Shown here: positions 31,656 to 44,194 of the stretch, in pieces
Numbering within the stretch: position 1 is the stretch's first letter
How the letters are laid out: each line of letters opens with the position of its first letter
Assembly: GCA_015501605.1 (NCBI GenBank)
Contig: JADNRZ010000019.1
Span: 310,001-374,000, forward strand
Direction of reading: 5' to 3'
DNA length: 64,000 nt
DNA from: Panaeolus papilionaceus
Lineage: Eukaryota > Basidiomycota > Agaricomycetes > Agaricales
The notes under the pieces: generated by a model
Databases searched by the model: none
Seen by the model: only the letters and a program-made list of their open reading frames with translations
What the model was told of the DNA's origin: nothing
Translations under genes and position numbers: made by a program

Positions 31656-34350
31656 CTCGAAACGAAACGAGGGCGAATACTCCACAGACGACACTATTTA
31701 TCTTAAATCTATTCTTAGGTATCCGGCACTGACCTCAGCCAACCCACATGGTCTAGGTCACTAGGAAGGAAAATGACTATATGGAAGCCTATTAAAAGAC
31801 AGAGAAGCTGATCTGAGTGGGCGCAGAGATATAAAGCGTATTCGCCGGCAGTGTCGGACGACGAATGAATGAATATAGAACGGCAAACGTATTTGTATGA
31901 AATGATATTCACGAGCGGGTCCAGTCCTATGTATGTATAGTACCTGCTGAGTCTCTCGCAAGCTGGCATCAGCTTCGTTGCATAAAGGTACATACCCCTG
32001 AGCATCAGATGCATTTTGGTGATGATGTCGGTCCGGTATAGAATACAGGGGTGCATATGAACTTGAAGTGCAAGTTGGTCACTCTATTTCCATGCTTATT
32101 CGTGGTTGGGCTTCTTGATCCTGACTTTGAATCGAAGCAACACACATTGTAGACGAAGGTGGGGCCCGATAATCAGAACGATCTTATCTTATCTTCTTCA
32201 GGGTGATGCCCTGTTTTCTAACAGCATCTTCGCATCTCCCATAGGGCAAAAGGGATTCAATACTCAAGAATTTATTCGCCCCTTAGCACTCCGAGTCATT
32301 TGTACAACTTTTAAATGGATACAAGGGATGTTACCTAGATGCCCTAGTAACACCCGTGTAACTCGTACTTCATTACGGACGTGGAGCCGTTCCCTGCCAC
32401 AATTGAAAATCGTAATGGGAAATGATGCGTACTTCCAGAACGAATGTAGGTGGTGAGCACGAGAAACCATTTTAGCCACCAGGTGGAGCCAAAATGCTCT
32501 GCTCTGTTAGCAATCTCCTACTCACCTATGCGCAGCCTTGCGGGGCTCACAATTAACCAACTGATCACGATTTGGCCTAATTCCATGGCGAAATACAATG
32601 TCCAGGTACAGCCCCGTTTGGGCTCCGTCAGTCGGCTTCGAGGGCCATAGACTCACTTCACTATGTTGGGATATTGGCATGATTCAGACAGTTTTCGAGG
32701 ACTGGAAGTAGTGATGCGTTCCGATCCCTGCCGAGCAGAAAGGGTTTGAGTACCTCAACCATCCACTGTATTATTCCAACTCGCATTGGTACTCTTCCAG
32801 GCTTCCTCAGACGAACACTGCATCGTTGCCGCGAAAACTCGGTCGCATTTCCACCAAGTAAATGGATTCGTCATATCATCAAGGAATTTGAGCTTTTTTT
32901 GCATGTAATATTTATCCATCCCCGAGCTGCGAGGGCATACTCACTTGAATGTACCCTTCTATCTTCGAGCGCAAACCGGTGCCGTAACAAACTGATTCTG
33001 AGAAAGGAAAAGAAAGAAAGTAACCCCCCCCAATCGCCGACTATAACTGTCATTGAGGCCGATGGTCTCACCTTTTCTGACTACAGATTCGTAACAAAAT
33101 ACTAAGTCATTGGACTCTATCCGAAAGTACACCTAAGAATCAAGCATGCTGCTGGCTCACCCACAATCGATTATGTAGCACAATTGACGCATATCGATGA
33201 AAGACCGAAGAGGCCTTCAAGATGATAATCATCGTTGATTGATGCATATGTTGTAACTCATTCGAAATTAACGTTGAAGATGACCCGTCTCAGCATCGCA
33301 TAAGCTCCTTCTTGTGGACAACAGGCATGCCAGAATACCACCTCAGCCACCAGATCTCAAAGAGGGCATTTTGAGGACCTATTGGGAAGCTATGACGTCG
33401 TGCGAAATTCGACTCCGTCTATTGATTCCGCCATGTTCGATCTTCAATACCTATTTTTGGATTATTGAATTGAATTTCAATTGAATTATTGATGGCGAAA
33501 GTAAACCGCGCTTCAATACTTGATTGTCGATGGCATGTTCATGCCTCAAAAGTGTGGGTATTTTGGAATGTAGTACCTACTATATGAGAAGTGCTGAATC
33601 ACAGACTGAAAGATGCCCTATCAACCCTGACTTCGAACCTTGGAGCTCGTATTACAATCTTCATTAGTCATTTCAAGGCCAAGAGCTTGATACCAAGATG
33701 GACAGGGCGCGATGGCATGGCATATCGTAGCTGACTACATCATTGCGCCAACTGTTAAGCATGGGAGTGCGACCCCCGCATCGGCGTGTCCAGCCCGCAG
33801 AATCCTGAATAACGATTTGTCAGCGCGGTTTGATGGAGAAGGGAGGCACGGGGAGCGCTCGAACTCTCCATGTTCGTCCTTAAATCATTCGACATGTTAC
33901 ATCTACCAAACGCACGACATCGATTCACGGTGGCAACACCTCCCTGTACGAGTAATAAGGGAATGTATACTCCTTTATCAGAGTAATATACTACGAGCTC
34001 TAATGTGCTGATAAGATCAGTCACGTCAATTAGACTTGTACTGTTACAAGATTAATCACAAGTGTAGGTATTTTGGTCGGCCAGTTGCTGGTTAGTGTTG
34101 CGCAAGTGATATGCGCCCAAAGAGTTTGTAGTTTTAAAAAGGGACACATGCATCATGAAAAAATTAACTTCAAGTCTCACAGAAACATCTTGAACTTGCG
34201 CACAAGGCAGCTTTCCCGATTCTTTTGGGACAGATGCTTAGGACGAAGGTTAAGGCATACATCATAAAGCATAAAGCATAAGTTCATCCAATTTAGATAT
34301 AAAATTTATTTGTGTACAAGTAAGCATATCTCTCCGAAATCACGACGCAA
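31656..34350. other. Long gene-poor stretch
   Basis: About 2.7 kb with only short open frames lacking family resemblance or splice structure. There are AT-rich patches, including a near-palindromic TTGAATTTCAATTGAATTATT-type patch at about 33470-33495. The first few hundred bases are the promoter of the FAD oxidase. No transposon ends were recognised. Confidence 0.5.
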
Positions 34351-34714
34351 TCAGACATCATAAGCGGGATCAAGGGTGGGCTTTGGTGCGGCAGTGGGGC
34401 TAGCAGGGGTGATGCTGGGACTTTGACTGCAGCTCGAAGTTAGAGAGTGTGCAAAGCAAAATGACACAGACGCTTACGTCCAAACAACGGTCTCGGTGAC
34501 CTCAACCATGAAGGGCTCTACGTCGACGATGGTCATATGGACTTGTTCAACGGTGAAGACCGCGGGGGTGTCGGCTGGCGCAGGGGTGGTAACAGGATCA
34601 ACAGCGGCCTAATTAATATGAAAATGAGCTAGCGATCTATACGAAAGGAGGAGAAAAAAGGCGCACAGCGATAACCGCGAGAGGAGCAGCGAGGAGGGCA
34701 AGAGTGACTTTCAT
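34351..34714 (-). CDS. Small secreted protein, 84 residues
   Basis: Model: exons 34714-34667, 34608-34478 and 34426-34351 (sense order), with two short introns (58 and 51 bases) that keep phase. The protein begins with a strong signal peptide (MKVTLALLAAPLAVIA), and the first exon ends exactly at the predicted cleavage region. The mature part is short, Cys-free and Thr/Pro-rich, with the segment VHMTIVDVEPFMVEVTETVV followed by an SITPASPTAAPKPT tail. No known domain. It could be an effector-like or wall-associated peptide. A TATAAAA lies upstream on the minus strand near 34773. Confidence 0.7.
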
Positions 34715-35691
34715 GTTGACTGGTGGAGGTGTTGTTAGGAAAGAGGTGGATTGAGACGAATGACATTGATTTTATACTCCAAAAAGTATGGAGAAAATGT
34801 GGCCTAATGGGTTGGAGATAAATTATGCTCAAAGGGGGCCGCACCTTGGGTGACGTCTTTAGGATGTGCTTAGCAGTAACAGTTAAGCATTTGATTATGA
34901 TAAACATCGTCTTTCCGATTCGAGTTGATACTGCGAGGCGGTGGAGAGTACTACCAAGAACGATTTGGTCTTTTTTTCAGGTTCGACAGTTAACTATAAG
35001 CGTCTAATTTTCAATTTACTCGGATGCAGGGCACATCAGTGCGTCTATCGGACCCCAAATATCACAATACTTTCTCATGGTGGTACAAATCTAATCGCGC
35101 CCTTACAACCAATTCAATTTTGTGTTTCGTTTAAATCCGAGCTCATTTTCATTTTACAAAAGCTGGGCACAAGTTTGAGTCCGTGATGTTGACGCTGAGA
35201 CGATGAAATTAACCTCCAGAAGGAAATCTGAAACGGCGTACAAATCAAATATCTTTAACGTACGTCTTGAGACACCTACAACTTCTGACCTCGTGATGGA
35301 CATCTACGGACTTCAGTTTCATAATGTGCATCTACTTGGCATCAACTCACAAAGTCATTGAGAGAATGCTACTTGGACAAGGGTGTTCAGGACTCCGTTC
35401 CGACCCTATCATATCCAAACGTATCTTGTCGGAACTTCAAGGCGCGAGACATGAGGTACGGGATCTTTGATGTAAATACGTGGTTGGGTGTCCCTTGATT
35501 TTTATCCTCATACTCGCTGAGCGACATTTCTGCCTGACAAAGGCCACCCCATGGCTCTCTGTCCTCTTAGGGCGATTTATCTCATGACCTATCTGGCATA
35601 TCGAAGAGTATAAAGACCCTCAGGAAAATTGTGGAGAAAATAGTGAACTCGCTCTTCAAGTTCTTCGACACTTTCTCCCATTGAACTCACC
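34715..35691. other. Divergent promoter region between the small secreted protein and the laccase
   Basis: No gene is seen. Contains the TATA motif of the laccase at 35609. Confidence 0.5.
35609..35615 (+). promoter_or_regulatory. TATA box of laccase
   Basis: TATAAAG 83 bases upstream of the ATG. Confidence 0.55.
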
Positions 35692-37701
35692 ATGAACAAA
35701 TTCGCACTTCTGACTGCCTTCGTCCTCTCTGCAATCTCTGCATCCTTTGGTGCGATTGGCCCCGTTGCCAATCTCTACTTGGGCAACCAGGACATTGCAC
35801 CTGATGGTTTCACTCGACCGTATGTAACATTCGATGTATGGAGTTTCATTTTACTAACATTCCCGTCCCCAGTGCCGTTTTGGCTGGTAACTCTGCTACC
35901 AATCTGACCTCGATTGGCCCTCTCATTCGAGGAACCAAGGGAGACACTTTCCGACTCAATGTCATCAACGGTCTCACCCACACCGGCATGTTGAGGACCA
36001 GTGCTATCGTGCGTGCCCTTCGTTCTCGAATCAATCAGCAGCTCGTAATTTCTCATCCTGCAGCATTGGCACGGTTTCTTCCAAGCTGGAACCAACTGGG
36101 CCGACGGTCCCGTTGGCGTCAGCCAGTGCCCTATCACACCGGGTGAATCGTTTGAATATGAGTTCGAGTCCACAGACCAGACCGGTACCTTCTGGTATCA
36201 CTCTCATCACTGTATGTCATTCAATCAAACGAAATTATCCGTAGCTAATTTTGCTTCTTAGCCACCCAATACTGCGACGGTCTTCGTGGTCCCATGGTCG
36301 TCTATGACCCTGAGGATCCTCATTTGAGCCTTTACGACTACGATGACGGTGAGTGCTGGTTAGATACTTCTGGTCTAGGTCCTCGTACTCATTGTATTCA
36401 ACAGAGAACACCGTCATGACTATCTCTGACTGGTATCACGTCCTTGCTCCTGTTGCTGGTGGTGTTCCCACCCCCAAATCGACCCTTATCAACGGAGTCG
36501 GTCGATACGTCGGTGGACCAACAGTCCCTCTCGCAGTCATATCTGTCCTCCCACACAAGCGCTACAGGTTCCGTCTCGTCAACATTGCCTGCGACCCTAA
36601 CTACGTCTTCTCCATCGATGGCCATCAGCTGGTAGGTCTCCTGCTCTGAAATTGTATCATTCGAGCAGTCTCTAATCATCATTCCTCTACCACAACAGAC
36701 AATCATCGAAGTCGATACCATCAATGTGCAGCCCTACACCGTCAGCTCTATCAGGACCTTCGCAGGCCAACGCTACTCCTTCATTCTCAACACCAATCAA
36801 CCCGTCGACAACTACTGGATTCGCGCCAACCCCAATCTCGGAAGCACGGGCTTCGCCGGTGGTATCAACTCTGCCATCCTCCGCTACTGGGGTGCCCCAG
36901 TCGCTGACCCCATCACCACCGATGGCAGCGCCTCCAGCCCCCTGATTGAAAGTAACATTACCCCTCTCACCGATTGGGCTGCTCCTGGTGTCCCCGCCGT
37001 CGGTGCCGCTGATATCAACCTCAACCTCGCCATAGGATTCTCCGCTGGCCAGTTCACCGTCAACGGCGCCTCGTTCCATCACCACTCTCTGCCTGTCCTC
37101 CTTCAACTCATCAACGGTGTTCCTGCTACGAGCTTGCTTCCTGCTGGATCTATCTACCTTCTTCCCCCCAACAAGGTTGTCGAAATCTCGATGCCTGGTG
37201 GAGGTCCTGGAAGTCCTCATCCCATCCATCTTCACGGTGTATGTGCTACTTTACCTCTTCTCACATCGAGTTGGGCTCATTTTTCTTCCTTCCATAGCAC
37301 GTGTTCTCCGTCGTCCGCACAGCTGGCAGCACTACTTACAACTACGCCAACCCCCCCAAGCGCGACGTCGTCAGTCTTGGTACTACAGGCGATAACGTCA
37401 CCATTCGCTTCACTACTGACAACGCTGGTCCCTGGATTATGCATTGGTAAGTCGTAATCCTCCTTCATCGCACGACTCGGATAATGTCCCTAATCCATGT
37501 ATTTATAGCCACATCGACTGGCATTTGGAAGCCGGCTTGTCCGTGGTCTTTGCTGAGGATCCCGCTACGTCTGCTCTCATGGATCCTCCCGGTGCGTCAC
37601 TTCTTTTTCATGTTGCATTCAGAAGTGCTAATATTACTCCTATAGTTGCTTGGGATAACCTTTGCCCCACCTACGACGCATTCGGTCCTGAATTCCCCTA
37701 A
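35692..37701 (+). CDS. Laccase (multicopper oxidase)
   Basis: Model of nine exons: 35692-35819, 35873-36008, 36064-36211, 36262-36348, 36405-36631, 36699-37238, 37298-37446, 37509-37591 and 37646-37701, 517 residues, the usual length for a basidiomycete laccase. The signal peptide is [20 protein letters not shown]. All copper-ligand signatures are present: [46 protein letters not shown] and [12 protein letters not shown]. Leu occupies the T1 axial position, as in higher-potential laccases. The first signature has Ala where many homologues have His (FFQAGT for FFQHGT). The enzyme oxidises phenols extracellularly with reduction of O2 to water, acting in lignin or pigment chemistry and development. 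Confidence 0.96.
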
Positions 37702-37917
37702 ACGGGTCAAGATGGCGGGCACTCCCGAATGAAAGCAAGCCTCCTATTTTATTCAAAGTAAACGTAGTCATAAAAAATCCTACGAATATATCTTTTCTCT
37801 TCCTATCGTATTACTTGTGTTTCTTGAGGCTCACTTGACCTGAATGATTGTGAAGGTGGTCTCGATTCCCATCAGAGCCCATAAGCCACGATAAATAACA
37901 AATACAAACAAGTCATC

Positions 37918-38675
37918 ATGCGTTTTCCCTGCCAAGATCCTGACATTCATCGACATACTCGACAAGTCCATACACTCCCACCAGTACCCACAATGCTTCC
38001 CTCAAGCCAATACCTGCAAGCTCCACCTTATATCTCTTCATCATACTCAAATCATTCAACACAATCTCTATACACGAGCATGCAGGATCCCACGTCGGCG
38101 ACAAGTTCAACCGCGCCTCAACTCGTTCAAGACCCAAATTCTCCAGATTTGTTTAAAGCGAACCTTAGAGCTGTCAGGGAAGATATTCTAAAGTTACAGG
38201 CTTTAGCACAAGATGTGCTAGCTGGAATGTGAGTTGTTGGTCTCTCTTCAAGCGGTCACAGCTGACCCTTTTATATTAGACAATACGCGTTTGAGCCTAA
38301 CCACACGCCTCTATCAACTGAAAGTGCGTATATCTAAAGTTAATGGTTTACATATTAAAACTCATCATTTTGGCGAGGATAGCCGCAACATTGAAGCTGA
38401 AAGAGGATTTGGTTCAGCTGGTTGAACGTCTCCGTCACACAGGCGTTGGAGCTCTTCCGCTCATCACAGATGCTTCACCTGCGCCCACTGAGGCTGAACT
38501 TATGACCCATTGCCTAAATAGCTTGAAGGCGCTCTATGACAAGCTACAGAAGAGTAATGAAAGCGCAGCAGTGGTGGCAAACCTGGTTTCGCCTGAGTAC
38601 ATCGCCAAATCTTCATCTCTGCCTACGATGGGTCCTGTCGCCATGAGCACGCCTTCTGCGTCATTCAGCAAGTAG
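37918..38675 (+). CDS. Hypothetical helical protein, 215 residues
   Basis: Model: exons 37918-38228, 38280-38323 and 38383-38675, all in phase. The N-terminal 80 residues are Ser/Pro/Thr/Tyr-rich and disordered. The rest is helical: LFKANLRAVREDILKLQALA, then after the second intron LKLKEDLVQLVERLRHTGVG and a C-terminal helix HCLNSLKALYDKLQKSNESA. No family recognised with confidence; the form would suit a nuclear complex subunit. A later ATG at 37990 is an alternative start. The gene lies 216 bases downstream of the laccase in the same direction, with its own probable promoter. Confidence 0.6.
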
Positions 38676-40251
38676 ATGGTCGAAGTGGATTACCTTCAAA
38701 CGGGCCAGTGAATGGATTGGAAACGTTTTTGGTGCGTTGTTTCGTCTGATGGAGCACTCATGACTGATATAAGCCTTCAGTATATCAACACTCTGGGTTC
38801 ACGATGTTCATTCTTACTATCAACACGTCGCAGTGTCGATCCGATCCTGGTGCCAGCGCCTGATCACTGTGAACTTCATCCCGTTCCATATGTTCCTTCA
38901 TGATTCTGGCACCAAAGCAACATCCCTCACAAAATCAGGTGGAAAGCGCTGACAGGTCACCTCGTTCTGAAAGGACGTCCGAAAATTGCCTGTCTTGGTC
39001 AAAGCCTCCTCCGTTGGATTCCCTTCCTCCGCGATCAACCTGATCTCGCCCACCTTTGACCCTATTAACTTTTCATCATCTATGTCATGAGCGTACGCTA
39101 TGACCCGATTGGGATACCTCAATATGCGTCTCGCGACGCGCTCATGTGCTGCATCTGTAGGAACTGATCGCTAGAAATATTCCAGAGACAATATACAAAG
39201 TTGCTCTGCCATGTCTACATTTTAGGATGGACACCCTATACCCCTGACGAACTAGAATGGCCCTCAATGGATACACGCAAATCTCAATTGAATATGCAAT
39301 AGGAAATCGGAACGGATGTCGAGTGCATAGCCTATTTTCCGGCTAGTCGACATCGCACTGCATCGGACTGTCACATTTGGGACTTGTCATTTGAATTGTT
39401 CGACGATACGATATGTCAGACCCTTTCACTCATGCGACGCCAGATATCAGATGGACAATCGCGACGAGTGAATGGCGGGTATCGGTTATGACAGGAGTGC
39501 TTCAGCCGTCTTAGGCGATGAATTGTGAGTGCCAGCAGCGAATGGAACGGGGAGATATATATGGCCTGCTTACGATCTCATTGTATCGGCTTGTTATGCG
39601 CAATACAAAAAGTGTGAAATGGATGCTACGCGATCACGCGCAGTCCGAGTCGGAATCGGACGCTCTGGTCTCGGCCAGCGCAACAGTAACAACCCTCGTG
39701 AGCCCGATGTTCGTGTCAATGAGAAACCATGCGCAACGGCTGTGCTCAACGTGCGAGTGGGGCGTGAAAGACTATTCTGAAAAAATATAGCATTTATTCG
39801 CAGCCCTGCGAAAAACCTTCTCCACTGTATATTTGAGATAATCAGACGATGGGAGTGGGACGCCATTGAGCCAAAAGTAGAAATAAGGACGGGAAGGGGT
39901 CTAACTGGGCAAGTTCATTCCTCCAATAGTCACCGGGTAGGTATTTTTAGACCATCCTCTCCCGTCGGCTGCGCGCTTAAGGTTTGAATCAGAGCAATTG
40001 CCATCGATGAGCGTCTCCGGCTATATACATGCGACGCGCCTTGTCTTCAACGAAGGCTGGACCTGCACTGGCAGAGAAGATGCAAGCAAATCTGCTGGAG
40101 CGCAGCTCATCAGGAAATGCTTACATCCCTTTCTCCAGTTGTCCGAGGACCGTCGTATGTTTAAAAGGACGGGATAAGCTCTGTGGATCTTCAGCAAACA
40201 GTTGCCCTCCCTTCCACATTCATTAACTGAGACTCACTGAAGAATTTTGAT
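38676..40251. other. Intergenic region, possible gene fragment on the minus strand
   Basis: A minus-strand open stretch at 38898-39165 (for example RILRYPNRVIAYAHDIDDEK) has protein-like composition but no family match, no clear start and no complete gene around it. The rest shows nothing recognisable. Confidence 0.35.
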
Positions 40252-41833
40252 ATGTCGGATATTGAAAAGAACGTTAACCACCCAGAGACTCATGATGATG
40301 GTATGTGCAGTATCTCTTCTGGCATGGTCACAATACTCATATGGATAACTGTAGCCCCAAGTACTTCTAGCGGCTCCCCTTCGTCGTCTCAACCTAGCTT
40401 AGTGTTGAAACCCAAACCATTCAACACCAAGCCAGATCCAAATAATCTCCCCGAGAAGAATGGTAGTCACAAAACTCGTTGGCTTACATGTCAGTTCAAT
40501 TTCTCCGCTTGCGATCGCGAACATCCGAGTCTAATGATTGGTTTCATTATTTCGTGTAGATGTCTTCCTTTCAACATACCGAAAGATCTTCAGTGTGATC
40601 TTCACAGCAAATCTAATCGCCTTCATTTGCTTGTGTGCGAAGACTAAGGGTGCACCCCTCCCAGCTGACATCGCCAGCGCAACCTCTGCCAATCTCATGG
40701 TCTCCATCCTCTTCCGGCAAGAGAACTTTGTCAACCTGTGCTACGAAATCGCGGTCCACATGCCACACTCCCTCCCTCTCTCCGTCAGACGTCGTTTCGC
40801 CAAGGTCTTCCACTACGGAGGTGCTCACAGCGGTGCAGGTGTTGCCGCCGTCGTCTGGTACATCCTCTACGTCGCTGTCATCACCCGCGACTTCATCGCC
40901 ACCCGGGACAAAGACACCCTTGCCAACCTCATCACCTCTTACATCCTCGTGACCATGTTCTGCCTCATCCTCGCCGCCGCACACCCCCGCTTCCGGGTCA
41001 TCTTCCACGACTACTTCGAAGCTGGTCACCGTTTTGCCGGCTGGACTGCCCTTGTCACATTCTGGACTCACAACATGCTCGCAGCCAAGGCCGCTGCGCG
41101 TCAAGAAGGCATCCCTATGGGTCTCTACCTCGCCAAATCGCCCAATTTCTGGTTCCTCTGCATCAGCACCAGCTGCTCTCTCCTCTCCTGGTCCCGTCTT
41201 CGCCACATCGAAGTCTTCCCCGAAGTCCTCTCCGACCACGCCACCCGTCTTCACTTCAAGTATCGCCCCATGCAGCCCTTCTACGGTCTCAAGATCTCCG
41301 AGCGTCCTCTTCTCGAATGGCACGCCTTCGCCACCATCCCTGACGAAGACGAGAACGGCAAGATCAACGGTTTCTCAGTGGTCGTTTCCAACGCGGGTGA
41401 CTGGACTCGCAAGATCATCAACGAGCCACCCAAGAAGCTCTGGGTGCGCGGCTATCCCCTCCACGGTCTCCTCTACACATCTCGTCTGTTCAAACGCATC
41501 GTTGTTGTCGCTACTGGTTCAGGAATCGGACCTTGTCTATCACTTCTCTACGCCGATGTGACGCCTCGTCGTGTTCTCTGGTCTACACCCCACCCCGAAA
41601 CCACTTATGGCGCTCAAGTGATGAACGCAGTCCTCAAGTCTGATCCTGATGCTATCATCTGGAACACCCGCACTCTTGGTCGCCCAGATATGGTCGCTCT
41701 CACTTATGAGCTCGTCCAACAGAGCAATGCCGAGGCAGTGTTCATTATTTCGAACCCCAAGGTTACACGCAAGGTTGTGTATGGCATGGAGACGCGTGGT
41801 ATCCCCGCCTATGGTGCCATTTTCGACTCATAG
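40252..41833 (+). CDS. TmpA-like integral membrane oxidoreductase
   Basis: Model: exons 40252-40300, 40355-40489 and 40560-41833, 485 residues. A polar Ser/Pro-rich N-terminus of about 60 residues precedes several hydrophobic helices, such as IFSVIFTANLIAFICLCAK, VAAVVWYILYVAVITRDF, LITSYILVTMFCLILAAA and GWTALVTFWTHNML. The soluble C-terminal part resembles a ferredoxin-reductase-type FAD/NAD module with the Gly-rich segment VVVATGSGIGPCLSLL at about 375-390. The family includes Aspergillus nidulans TmpA and the C-terminal halves of some NRPS-like proteins, and is linked there to developmental signalling and redox balance. The paired haem-binding His spacing of true NOX/FRE proteins is not evident. 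The gene is not obviously linked to its neighbours. Confidence 0.8.
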
Positions 41834-42135
41834 TTCACATCTTATGACCCACCTCGAACAATGCCTCGTAGATTAGATTTACTTACCACATACCTTTTTA
41901 CGATTTCTCCACCAACTGTACTCATTATAACGACTCTACCACGCATTTACGCATTTCCTAGACTCCTATTGCAATAGACATAATGATTTTGGCCAATCAA
42001 AGCAAAGATAAGAGTGATCTATTCATCAAATCAACCAGATAATTTTCTCCTTACTTATAGATAAACCCTCATGTACATAGATAAAAAAGCGGTACTACGA
42101 AAAACCTTTCAAGGCTCTTCCATACGAGGCAATAA
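41834..42135. other. Convergent intergenic spacer
   Basis: AT-rich 3' flanks of the TmpA-like gene and FAD oxidase B. No gene. Confidence 0.5.
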
Positions 42136-44194
42136 TTACAATTTAAATCCCCCAGCCAAACCCATCACGTTCTGAGGGTCAACCAACCCCTTCAACGCTC
42201 TCAACCTCGGCAAATTGCCCCCATATAGCTTCTCAAGCGGTGTATCATAAATCGCATAATTCGGATACATAGGTGCATCGCTTGCAATTGCCTGACCCTG
42301 ACTTACTGCACTGTCCCTTATCACCTTCGCGCTTGCTTTAGCGGCATTATGGAAAAGAGGATCACTGAGAGAGCCGAGCCAGGCGTAGTAAATGTTAAGA
42401 GGCATGTAGCCCTGTGTGCGACTGGCAGGGTATGCGGTTGTTTCGGTGTTGTGGGTGTAGAGGGTGGGGAGGAAGGGCTCGATTGCGTATGAGATGAAGG
42501 TTCCGGTGGGGACGGTAAGATGGAGAGACCAGAACTGAAATTGTGCATTAGATTCAGTTCAAACATGAGTGAGGAGGTGAATGCAATACGTACCTTGGTC
42601 TCGTTGATGACAGTGTTGATGAGATCGGTCGTAACATCGAGATAAGGGACAGTTTGGAAGATAGCTCTGTATTACAGCCAGGCGCTTGTCAGTTGAAATA
42701 GGGTGCAATCCGAGAAATTATGTACCTCTGTCCCGAGGTAAGCTGCGCTGGTGCAGATTGGATGAGCGAAAGGAAGCTCCTCGTTTTGACATCTCTGCTG
42801 AGATATGTAATAGCCATAAATTCATCGAACATTCCAGCCGGCGGAGTTGGGCCGTCGTAAAACAGATGAAGAGTTACGATGGGCTATAAAGATGTGATTA
42901 TTTCTCAAGAATGAATGAGACTGAGGCTTGGAATACTCACGACGGCGAGTGCAGCATCGAAAGTGCTAAGAATGCTCGCCTTGGGGTCAAGAACGTTGGT
43001 ATGGAAGTTGACAGTGGCATCTCTGACATCGTTGAAGAAGGCCTCGAGGATAGTAATGATTCCACCCTGTTAATTCGTTCTATGTTAGCCATGATCCAAT
43101 GAACAAACCTCGTATAGCATACCCAAACTTGAGTTTGGGGAAACGTTTTCAGGGTAAATTTCGTAACAATTCCCTATAACATAGGCGTCAGCCCTTGCCT
43201 GCTACGTGACTTGAGTTGCATACGAAGTTGTTTTGACCACCCTGTACAAGACGGTATGATCAATATACGATATAACGTTTAAGGAACACTGGCAAATGAC
43301 ACACCTTCAATCCGAAGAAGAGTTCGGGATCCGAAGATTGCGTCACGGTGAGGACAGCACCAAGGGGTGTAACAAGTTCAAACGCGGTGACCGTATCGGC
43401 AGTAAGACCAAATTGATTAGTCTTCCACGAATACCCTGCGTACAGGCAATCAACCAATCAGTCGATGAGCATTCCAAGAACACGCGTGAAACATACCTCC
43501 GCCAAGCGCGAATCCAGCGACACCCACTCCCGGAACGCGTCCACCAACGACGTTGACATTGTAAGGCTCAAGAGCAGCATAAACATCATCCCAGATGAGA
43601 CCAGCACCGACTTCAGCTGTTTGTGTGGCAGCGTTGTAGTTGACTTGCGAGAAGCGGTAAAGGGAGATGTGCACGCCAGTTGTGGATGACCAGCCGGGGT
43701 TGGTACCATGTCCACCTCCTTTGACCTGGGAAAGCATGAATTAGGTTAGTAGGAAGAATGTAATAATCGTGGAAAATGACGCACTGCAAAGGGGGTCCTG
43801 GTATCACCTAAGATATTAAGCTAAAGATAGTATATAGTGATATTTAGTAACTGGAACAGTTTGTAAATGATCAAAAGACATACTATGACAGCAACATCGG
43901 CAGCCGTGCCAGCCTCGACGACGCAATCCGACAACTGAGTGCTGGAAGCTGCCCAATGGTTGATACCCCGCGCATACTTAACGTGTCCTAAGTAGACCCA
44001 CATGTATAAGCGATGAGCAATAGCACGCAGAGACATATCAAAACAAACTAACCAGGATAATACACATCAGAAGCAGAGGAGATCTCACTTGCAATCCTAA
44101 TACACGTCGTGCTGAGCAGTGTACGAGGAACTGCAGTCGCAAGGATCTGAAGCACATGAACGCTTATGATTGAAAGGAGCCATACAACACGCAT
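42136..44194 (-). CDS. FAD-linked oxidase B, monocovalent type
   Basis: Model of eleven exons (sense order): 44194-44053, 43987-43884, 43820-43785, 43725-43497, 43435-43305, 43241-43224, 43173-43123, 43066-42941, 42883-42726, 42666-42594 and 42534-42136, 488 residues. A signal peptide opens the protein (MRVVWLLSIISVHVLQILAT). The FAD-domain signature is KGGGHGTNPG with the likely flavin-binding His at about 100. The second attachment site has no Cys (GGRVPGVGVAGFALGGG), unlike the 29.7-kb enzyme. The C-terminus VDPQNVMGLAGGFKL is shared with copies C and D. Exon 6 is only 18 bases (GGQNNF). Exon lengths from the second to the last are identical to those of copy C. Likely a secreted flavin oxidase of unknown substrate. 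Confidence 0.88.

Noticed and set aside
36687..37235. 182-residue minus-strand frame inside the laccase
   Set aside because: It lies opposite a 540-base laccase exon and shows no family resemblance; codon-bias shadow.
40613..41343. Long frames in other phases inside the TmpA-like gene (236 and 201 residues)
   Set aside because: Shadows of one large GC-rich exon.
27578..44194. Secondary-metabolite cluster hypothesis (O-methyltransferase, FAD oxidases, laccase, TmpA-like reductase)
   Set aside because: No core synthase (PKS, NRPS, terpene cyclase) or cluster regulator is present, spacing is wide and unrelated genes intervene.
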